From CAYJXJ01 sp964374095 (GTDB lineage: Bacteria > Elusimicrobiota > Elusimicrobia > UBA1565 > UBA9628): a stretch of 19,935 nucleotides of DNA. Position numbers and translations under genes: made by a program. The notes beneath the pieces are model-generated. The model worked only from the letters and a program-made list of their open reading frames with translations. It was not told the origin of the DNA and ran no database searches. Location: the NCBI GenBank assembly GCA_964374095.1, contig CAYJXJ010000078.1:1-19935 (forward strand). Reading direction: 5' to 3'. This document shows, in pieces, positions 6,779-12,288 of this stretch. Every line of letters begins with the position of its first letter. Position 1 is the stretch's first letter.

Positions 6779-9700
6779 TCGCCTTCTTCCTGCAGCGGCG
6801 GGTCTTCACCAATCTGCTCACCATCCTTCTCGTGACCATCGGCGGCTGGCAGTTCTGGCACGTGCGGCGCGAAGCCTTCCCGGACATCTCCTTCGACATC
6901 ATCACCATCGGCACGAACTACCCGGGAGCATCGCCCGAGGAAGTCGAGCGCCTGGTCACCACGCCCATCGAGGACACCCTGCGCGACGTCGTCGACGTGG
7001 ACCGCGTCGAGTCCTACTCGCTCGAATCGCGCTCGGTGGTCGTGATCCGCCTGCGCGAGGGCATGCGCCGCTCCGACGTGTCCCGGGTCGTCAACGAGAT
7101 CCAGCAGGCCGTGCACCGGGCGGGGCCGCTCCCCGAGGAGACCGACTCGCCGCTGGTCTCGGAACTGAGCCACGACCGCCCCCTCATCACCCTGTCGGTC
7201 GCCGGCGGAACCCTGGAGGACCGGGACGCCTTCGCCGAACGCCTCAAGGACCGCATCGAGGAGTTGCCGGGTGTGGCGCGGGCGACCGCCGAGGGAGACC
7301 TGCCCCGCGAGATCTGGGTCGAGGCCGACCCGGGCCGTCTGGCTCGAAACCGCGTCACGGTCGGCGAGATCGCGGCCGCGCTGAAGGCCGAGAACGTCAA
7401 CCTCTCCGCCGGCTCGGTCAAGACCGCGACCCAGGAGTTCCTGGTGCGGACCATGGGGGCCTTTGAGACGCACGAAGACGTGGGCGCGGTCATCCTCCGC
7501 GGCAACGACGAGCGGAGCTTCCTGCGGGTCCGGGACGTGGCCCGGGTGCGCGAGACCTTCGCCGAGCCGCGGCTCCTGGCCCGCGCCGGCGGCCTGCCGG
7601 CGATCAACCTGCAGGTGCGCAAGAAGCGCGAGGGCGATACCCTCTTGCTCGCCGACGGCGTAAAGGAGCTTAGGCTGCGATACCTGCCGGAGGCGAGCCA
7701 GCTAGGGCTAAAGCTGTTGATTTCAGATGATTGGTCCTTTTTTGTCAAACGCCGCCTCAACGTCATGAAGTCCAACCTCATCCAAGGCGGCTTCTTCATT
7801 CTGTTAGCGCTTTTCTTGTTCCTGGACTGGCGCCTCGCCGCAGTGGCCGCGTTGGGCGTCCCCATCTCCTTCGCCGCGGCCATGGCGGTGGCCGTCCCCT
7901 TGGGCATGACGGTCAACTTGATGAGCCTGCTCGCCTTCATCGTCGTGCTGGGCATGCTCGACGACGACTCGGTCGTGGTGGCCGAGAACATCTACCGGCA
8001 CCTCGAGATGGGCAAGCCCCCGCTGAAGGCCGCTCTCGACGGCGCGCGCGAGGTCGTGGCTCCGGTCCTGGGCTCGGTCGCGGCCACGGCGGCGGCGTTC
8101 GTTCCCTTCGGACTGGTCTCGGGGATCATGGGGAAATTCCTCTTCATGATCCCGGTCATCGTCGTGATGTGCTTCGCGGCCAGCGTGCTGGAGGCCTTCT
8201 TCATCCTGCCCTCCCACGTTCTCGACATCCTCCCCTTGGGCAAGCCGGTCGGGAAGCCCGCGGACAGCCGCTGGTACGCGCGTCTGGTGTCGGGCTACCG
8301 CCGCGCCCTCTCCTGGTGCCTGGACCATCGCTGGGCCTTCGTCGGCATCGCCGCGGGGGTGCTCGTTCTGACGGCCGTCACCGCGCGCCTGCGCCTCAAG
8401 ATGGTGCTCTTCCCGCCCGGCATGATCGACCAGTTCTTCGTCATGATCGAGCTGGATGAAAGCGCGCCGCTTGCCGCCAGCGACAAAGCCATGGGCGAGA
8501 TCGAGAAGGCGGTGACGGCCCTGCCGCCCGAGGACCTGGAGGCCGTGGTCTCAAGCGTGGGCATCGCGGGATTCGAGGAGACCGTCCGGCGGGGGACCAA
8601 CCTCGCCCAAGCCCGGGTCTTTCTGACGCCCCAGGAGCGCCGCAAACGGCCCACGGACGAGATCATCGCCGAACTGCGCTCCAAGCTCAAAGGGGTCCCG
8701 GGGGTGGTCAAGCTCAGCGTCGAGAAGCTGCGCACCGGCCCGCCGGTCGGCCGCGCCGTGCAGGCCCGCATCCGCGGAGACGACCCTCGCATACTCCAGA
8801 ACGTCGCGGACCGGGTCAAGGCGACGCTGGGGGCCCTGCCCGGGGTCTCCGACATCAAGGACAGCTTCGAAGGCGGCAAGGCGGAGCTGCGCGTGCGGGT
8901 CCGCCCCGAGGAAGCGGCTTATGCCGGTGTCGCCACCGCGCAGGTCGCCCGTCACGTGCTCTACGCCTACGAGGGGGGTGAAGTCACCAAGATCCGCAGG
9001 CCGCGCGAGGAGGTGATCGTCAAGGTCAAGCTCGCCCCCGAGTTTCGCCGCGGGGCGGAGGCGCTCCAGGATCTTCTCGTCACCAACTCGCGCGGACAGC
9101 AGGTCGCCCTTTCGCCGCTGGTCAAGGTCGAGCGCCGGAGCGGCCCCCCCACCATCGAGCACTATAATTTCAAGCGCTCCGTCCAGGTGACGGCGGACGT
9201 CGACAACGTCGCGATGACCTCCATCGAGGCCAACGCCCGCCTCCGGGACCTCTTGAAGGACCTCCCCGCCGAATTTCCGGGCTACGACGTGGTCTACGGC
9301 GGCGAGGAGGAGCGCACCCGGGAATCCATGGAGTCGCTCCGCCGCGCCTTCGGCGTGGCCCTGTTCCTCGACCTGCTGATACTGGCCACCCTGTTCAACT
9401 CCTACGTCCAGCCGCTCATCATCCTCCTCACCATCCCCATCGGTTTGGTGGGGGTGGCCCTGGCGCTCATGGTGCACGGCGAGCCCGCTTCCTTCATGGC
9501 GCTCTTGGGCACGGTGGCCATGACCGGCGTCGTGGTCAACAACGCGATCGTGCTGGTCGATTTCATCAACACCCGCCGCGCCGAAGGGCATGATATCCGC
9601 GAGGCCGTGCTCTCGGCCGGCGCCATCCGCCTGCGCCCGATCGCGGCGAGTTCGCTCACCACGCTGGCGGGACTCTTCCCGACGGCCTACGGCATGGGCG

Positions 9701-9900
9701 GCTACGAGCCTTTCGTGGCCCCGATGTGCCTGACGCTGGCCTGGGGGCTGGCGCTGGCCATGCCCCTCACCCTCTTCGTGATCCCGATGGCGACCGTGAT
9801 GGTGTCGGACCTCCGGGACTGGGCGCGCCGCAAGCTGGACCGGACCGGCGGGCGAAGGCTCACCGAAGCCGCAGGCTTCGAAACATCCACTCGAAGATAA
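6775..9900 (+). CDS. RND-family (AcrB/HAE-like) efflux transporter
   Basis: A 1041-aa inner-membrane RND pump, normal length for the family. It has one N-terminal membrane helix (LLTILLVTIGGWQFW), a first periplasmic domain beginning FPDISFDIITIGTNYPGASPEEVE, a helix bundle with GMLDDDSVVVAENI, a second periplasmic domain and a C-terminal bundle. The two Asp residues of the proton relay are kept in the DDD stretch (about residue 397). The second relay region reads VVVNNAIVLVDF, the Asn-Asn variant common in many bacterial RND proteins in place of AcrB's Lys. It should export hydrophobic or amphiphilic compounds by proton antiport together with the TolC-like protein. The start is TTG overlapping the upstream TGA (TTGA). 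No membrane-fusion protein gene is next to it. It ends in a 41-bp convergent overlap with the next gene. Confidence 0.95.
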   Translation: MIAFFLQRRVFTNLLTILLVTIGGWQFWHVRREAFPDISFDIITIGTNYPGASPEEVERLVTTPIEDTLRDVVDVDRVESYSLESRSVVVIRLREGMRRSDVSRVVNEIQQAVHRAGPLPEETDSPLVSELSHDRPLITLSVAGGTLEDRDAFAERLKDRIEELPGVARATAEGDLPREIWVEADPGRLARNRVTVGEIAAALKAENVNLSAGSVKTATQEFLVRTMGAFETHEDVGAVILRGNDERSFLRVRDVARVRETFAEPRLLARAGGLPAINLQVRKKREGDTLLLADGVKELRLRYLPEASQLGLKLLISDDWSFFVKRRLNVMKSNLIQGGFFILLALFLFLDWRLAAVAALGVPISFAAAMAVAVPLGMTVNLMSLLAFIVVLGMLDDDSVVVAENIYRHLEMGKPPLKAALDGAREVVAPVLGSVAATAAAFVPFGLVSGIMGKFLFMIPVIVVMCFAASVLEAFFILPSHVLDILPLGKPVGKPADSRWYARLVSGYRRALSWCLDHRWAFVGIAAGVLVLTAVTARLRLKMVLFPPGMIDQFFVMIELDESAPLAASDKAMGEIEKAVTALPPEDLEAVVSSVGIAGFEETVRRGTNLAQARVFLTPQERRKRPTDEIIAELRSKLKGVPGVVKLSVEKLRTGPPVGRAVQARIRGDDPRILQNVADRVKATLGALPGVSDIKDSFEGGKAELRVRVRPEEAAYAGVATAQVARHVLYAYEGGEVTKIRRPREEVIVKVKLAPEFRRGAEALQDLLVTNSRGQQVALSPLVKVERRSGPPTIEHYNFKRSVQVTADVDNVAMTSIEANARLRDLLKDLPAEFPGYDVVYGGEEERTRESMESLRRAFGVALFLDLLILATLFNSYVQPLIILLTIPIGLVGVALALMVHGEPASFMALLGTVAMTGVVVNNAIVLVDFINTRRAEGHDIREAVLSAGAIRLRPIAASSLTTLAGLFPTAYGMGGYEPFVAPMCLTLAWGLALAMPLTLFVIPMATVMVSDLRDWARRKLDRTGGRRLTEAAGFETSTRR

Positions 9901-10279
9901 AGCCAAAGCACAGCCACACCGGCCCCAGGTCCAGGCGGATCAGGCCGCGCACGTTCCAGCGGGACTTGTAGTAGCTCTCCTCGGAAGGCGACTTCCCCAG
10001 CGCCAGCCTAAGGATCCCCATCGAGACGAATTCCAAGGCCCAGAAGCTCAGCACATAGACCGGACCTCTCACGTAGAAGGGCCACCGGAACAAAGCCCCG
10101 TGGAAGATATGGAAATAGGCCAGGGGCAGCACGGCGTAGAAAGGGATATACCACACGGAGCTGTAGCCCATGAGACGCCGGTCCCTCTTCTTCGAGTAAT
10201 CGAGCAGCGCGGTCTCGACCACCTCCAGGCCGAGACCCGCGATCGCGAAGAGGAAGGCCTCGAAGATCAGCCGATCCAT
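9860..10279 (-). CDS. Small integral membrane protein, putative ABC-transporter-type-IV (CmpB-like)
   Basis: A 139-aa protein with about four membrane segments: an N-terminal helix, SVWYIPFYAVLPLAYFHIF, GPVYVLSFWALEFVSMGILRLAL, and a last helix LDLGPVWLCFGFIFEWMF. The order GYSSVWY-P-Y, an Arg-Gly before the third helix, a Glu inside it, a Tyr/Trp-rich loop and W--FGF-FE at the end is like the 'putative ABC transporter type IV' family (PF06541-like), judged by eye. Its function is unknown. It starts 8 nt after the MazG gene in the same direction. Its 3' end overlaps the RND gene by 41 bp on the opposite strand. Confidence 0.8.
   Translation of the reverse strand: MDRLIFEAFLFAIAGLGLEVVETALLDYSKKRDRRLMGYSSVWYIPFYAVLPLAYFHIFHGALFRWPFYVRGPVYVLSFWALEFVSMGILRLALGKSPSEESYYKSRWNVRGLIRLDLGPVWLCFGFIFEWMFRSLRLR
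9864..9880. terminator. Hairpin in the convergent RND/membrane-protein overlap
   Basis: CGAAGCC (9864-9870), loop GCA, GGCTTCG (9874-9880). It lies inside both coding sequences where the two transcription units converge and could work as a bidirectional stop signal. There is no U-run on either side, so intrinsic termination is doubtful. Confidence 0.35.
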
Positions 10280-10287
10280 AACGGGCC

Positions 10288-10731
10288 CTAGGAAGGCTTC
10301 GCCGGCGAAGATTTCATCCCTGGCGCCATGGGTGGCCCGAGAGCAAGGTCTCGATGTCGGAGGCGCCGCTCCCGAGCCTTGATCGTTGCCCAGTTCTTCC
10401 TGACGTCTCCCGCGGTTTTGAACTTCCGGCGGCCGAAGACATGCGGGTGGCGGCGGATGAGCTTGAGGCGCTGGGCCCGCGCCACGTCCTGGATGCCGGA
10501 GCGCCCGGCCTCGTCCTCGATCTGGGCGTGGAGGAAAACGTTGAGGAGGAGGTCTCCCAACTCGTCTTCGATATCGTGCGGGCGGCCGCCGCGGAGCGCC
10601 TTCTCAAGCTCCCGGGACTCTTCCCGCAGGAAACGGATCAGGGAGCGGTGGGTCTGCTTGCGGTCCCAAGGGCAGCCCCGCGGCCCGCGCAGCCGCGCGA
10701 TCAAGACGGCCAGGCGGTCGAGCTCGCTCAC
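10288..10731 (-). CDS. mazG: MazG-family nucleotide pyrophosphohydrolase
   Basis: A 147-aa single-domain MazG-type protein, which hydrolyses (d)NTPs to NMP and PPi in the cytosol. The motifs are in family order: GPRGCPWDRKQTHRSL (about 16-31), then the metal-binding EESRELEKAL (EExxE) and EDELGDLLLNVFLHAQ (ExxD) helices, and the C-terminal RRHPHVF-----W--IK--E signature. It is shorter than the two-domain E. coli enzyme (about 260 aa) but close to single-domain forms. The start is GTG at 10731, overlapping the TGA of the 47-aa upstream gene (GTGA), which supports this start and translational coupling. Confidence 0.92.
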   Translation of the reverse strand: MSELDRLAVLIARLRGPRGCPWDRKQTHRSLIRFLREESRELEKALRGGRPHDIEDELGDLLLNVFLHAQIEDEAGRSGIQDVARAQRLKLIRRHPHVFGRRKFKTAGDVRKNWATIKARERRLRHRDLALGPPMAPGMKSSPAKPS

Positions 10732-10871
10732 GGGGCCTCAGCCCTTGACCTTCTCCGGGAGCTCCTTCGCTCGATCCCATGGTAGCCCAGGACGCCCACC
10801 GAAAGGACGGCGAGCATGGCGACCCCCGCCGCGGCGAGCTGCTGGTAGTTCTCGCGTTGCGGCTCGATCAT
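10728..10871 (-). CDS. 47-aa single-pass membrane peptide upstream of mazG
   Basis: A small gene with ATG at 10869-10871 and TGA at 10728-10730. The product begins MIEPQRENYQQL, continues with the hydrophobic span AAAGVAMLAVLSVGVLGY (about residues 13-30), and ends in a very basic, Arg/Ser-rich cytosolic tail (ERRSSRRRSR). By the positive-inside rule the C-terminus is inside. The stop overlaps the mazG GTG as GTGA, the same junction type used elsewhere in the window, and a TATCTT box lies 10 nt before the ATG. A related palindrome to that at 11602 lies 67 nt upstream. I do not recognise a family. Confidence 0.7.
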   Translation of the reverse strand: MIEPQRENYQQLAAAGVAMLAVLSVGVLGYHGIERRSSRRRSRAEAP

Positions 10872-10881
10872 TTCGGCGCGT

Positions 10882-10887
10882 AAGATA
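10882..10887 (-). promoter_or_regulatory. Candidate -10 box of the 47-aa/mazG unit
   Basis: TATCTT on the minus strand, 10 nt before the ATG at 10871; no clear -35 box. The spacing would leave a leader of only a few nucleotides. Confidence 0.35.
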
Positions 10888-10938
10888 CCATTTCTGGCGC
10901 GGAGCCCGGCAGGGCTAGACTTGGACTATCTGCATCGC

Positions 10939-10958
10939 TACCTCCAGCGCTGGAGGTA
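10939..10958. promoter_or_regulatory. 20-bp perfect palindrome, member A of a related pair
   Basis: Half-site TACCTCCAGC, symmetric and gap-free. An outer 7-bp pair, CATCGCT (10933-10939) and AGCGATG (10970-10976), also brackets it. It lies 67 nt upstream of the 47-aa gene start. It differs from the palindrome at 11602-11625 at only two positions per half-site. The rest of the gap 10872-11061 (190 bp) holds only the candidate -10 box above and an AT-rich patch near 10978-10993; I see no gene there. Confidence 0.8.
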
Positions 10959-11061
10959 ACTCTATCGAAAGCGATGGAAAATTAATAGTTTTCTCGTCGC
11001 GAGGTCGCCATGCTGCGTTGGGCTGTCGCCGCGGAACAGACTTAAGTGGCCGGTATCGGAG

Positions 11062-11535
11062 CTAGCGCAGGCAAGAGACCCAGAAGACGGCGGCGGCGGC
11101 GGCGCAGCCGAGGGCCAGCACGGTCAAGAACGCTAAAACATCCCGGCGTTCCCGGCCCACGAGCTGGCGGAGCTTCCCTTCCAGAGCTTCACGGGCCCGC
11201 ATCACCTCGTCATCCTGGGCAAGAACCGACAGACGAAGGACTACCGCTTCCAGCCGGTGCTTGGCCGTCTCGGCGACGAACAAATCCCCCGCTTTCAAAA
11301 GCGGCACCAGCCGCATGCCGTCCTCGATCAGGGCCTTTTTGCCCGCGGGCATGTAGCCCGATTCAAGCAGACGGACTCGGTTCGCCCGATCCTTGGACGC
11401 TATCAGCGCCCAAAACGCGTCCAGGGCCTTGAGCTCCTCGGCGGGGTCGGTGAGGCCTCGGGACGCGGTCCCGCAGAAGGGGCAAATGACTTTAGCGTTG
11501 GGCGCGCCGCAGGCGGGGCAGAGGTTATCGGGCAT
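11062..11535 (-). CDS. Zinc-ribbon, tail-anchored membrane protein of unknown function
   Basis: A 157-aa protein. A four-Cys zinc ribbon opens it: Cys6/Cys9 and Cys18/Cys21 (CPACG...CPFCG). A mainly helical, charged middle of about 110 residues follows, including LTDPAEELKALDAFWALI and DEVMRAREALEGKLRQLV. A single C-terminal membrane helix (about 136-155, LAFLTVLALGCAAAAAVFWV) ends two residues from the stop. The layout is of a tail-anchored protein with a cytosolic ribbon; the family is not recognised. Ribbon-plus-helix proteins of this kind often have adaptor roles, but nothing here shows one. A GCG/CGG run near 11088-11104 encodes the Ala stretch of the helix. The 24-bp palindrome at 11602 lies 66 nt upstream of its start. 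Confidence 0.85.
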   Translation of the reverse strand: MPDNLCPACGAPNAKVICPFCGTASRGLTDPAEELKALDAFWALIASKDRANRVRLLESGYMPAGKKALIEDGMRLVPLLKAGDLFVAETAKHRLEAVVLRLSVLAQDDEVMRAREALEGKLRQLVGRERRDVLAFLTVLALGCAAAAAVFWVSCLR

Positions 11536-11601
11536 TGCCGATTCCCAACATACAATATTGCCTCACTCGGGAGCGACGATCCTGGGGGCATCCCCGGCTG
11601 A

Positions 11602-11625
11602 TTTACTCCCAGCGCTGGGAGTAAA
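11602..11625. promoter_or_regulatory. 24-bp perfect palindrome, member B of a related pair
   Basis: Half-site TTTACTCCCAGC, symmetric and gap-free. It lies 66 nt upstream of the zinc-ribbon gene start and 8 nt downstream of the secreted-protein gene's stop on the same strand. It shares TAC--CCAGC half-sites with the palindrome at 10939-10958. It could be an operator, or a Rho-independent-like stop for the upstream gene, though it has no loop and only a short A/T flank. Confidence 0.8.
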
Positions 11626-11633
11626 CGCGCGGC

Positions 11634-12164
11634 CTAGCGCTGAATGGAGAGGTTGGAAGCGAGCTGACCGAGCGTGACTTCCGGGTCCCACTCGCGCTGC
11701 GACCACCAGTCACCCGTTTTGGACGCGGGGCGGGAGGCGCGGTGGTTTTGATCGTGGCCTTCGATCGTGTGCTGGAGGGTGTTGAAGAAGAGGGTCCCCG
11801 GATCGGACTTGCCGGCCAACCCTAGGCGACCGAGAGTCTCACCCTCGAACTCCGAGAATGAACCGTCCTTGCGGCACTTGCCGACCCCGGCGCAGGCCCG
11901 GCGCACCACTTCGGTAACCTCGGCCGGGGTGGGCGCCTTCCCGGCGCGGGCGATCATGATGCCGGTATCCAGGCTGGCGGAGCAAGGGTGCTTGCCGCCG
12001 CCCTTGGTCTCCTTGGGAGCCTTTTCGGAACCTTGCGCCGCCGCGACCACCGGCAGGTCCTTGCCCGACGCGGCCAAGAGCTGCTTCAAGGCCGGAGATT
12101 CTTTCGCTAGGGCGGGCAGGCCGGCGATCGAGAGTATCGTCAGGGCGGCGAGGGCGTTCTTCAT
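11634..12164 (-). CDS. Secreted hypothetical protein, 176 aa
   Basis: An Ala-rich signal peptide (MKNALAALTILSIAGLPALA, cleavage probably before KES) leads into a mature protein of about 156 residues. It has three Cys residues (HPCSAS and RACAGVGKC), a Lys/Gly-rich stretch near 48-58, and a C-terminal half with HTIEGHDQNHRASRPASKTGDWWSQ. I do not recognise a family; the acidic/polar C-terminus is probably folded and periplasmic. The ATG has a GGAGG Shine-Dalgarno sequence 6 nt upstream, so this is one gene in the window with conventional ribosome binding. It is divergent from the LOG fusion gene across a structured intergenic region. Confidence 0.8.
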   Translation of the reverse strand: MKNALAALTILSIAGLPALAKESPALKQLLAASGKDLPVVAAAQGSEKAPKETKGGGKHPCSASLDTGIMIARAGKAPTPAEVTEVVRRACAGVGKCRKDGSFSEFEGETLGRLGLAGKSDPGTLFFNTLQHTIEGHDQNHRASRPASKTGDWWSQREWDPEVTLGQLASNLSIQR

Positions 12165-12180
12165 GAGTGCCTCCGTACAT

Positions 12181-12240
12181 CCCTAGTATGCCGCCTTTGG
12201 CCGCGGGCGGCAAGCGGCTAAAGGCCCCCCCGGCATAGGG
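12181..12240. repeat. 60-nt imperfect inverted repeat between divergent genes
   Basis: The outer arms CCCTA-(GTA)-TGCCG (12181-12193) and CGGCATAGGG (12231-12240) pair with a 3-nt bulge. Inside them GCCTTTGGCCGC (12193-12204) pairs with GCGGCTAAAGGC (12214-12225) with one G-T mismatch and a 9-nt loop. It fills half of the spacer between the secreted-protein gene and the LOG fusion gene, so a shared operator or an RNA structure is possible. Confidence 0.65.
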
Positions 12241-12288
12241 CCCGATGGCCCAGGCGGCCCCGACCAATCCCATAGTATCCTCCCGGGG

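Noticed and set aside
9523..9560. Missing relay Lys in the second RND helix bundle (VVVNNAIVLVDF)
   Set aside because: The Asn-Asn variant is common in many RND subfamilies, so it is not evidence of an inactive pump.
8551..9906. 451-codon minus-strand open frame opposite the RND pump
   Set aside because: Antisense to an intact, well-conserved RND gene, with no recognisable domain.
11010..11045. Eleven-codon plus-strand open frame in the 10872-11061 gap
   Set aside because: Too short, no promoter or conservation evidence.
11088..11104. GCG/CGG microsatellite-like run
   Set aside because: It encodes the Ala stretch of a membrane helix and is short; expected in GC-rich coding DNA.
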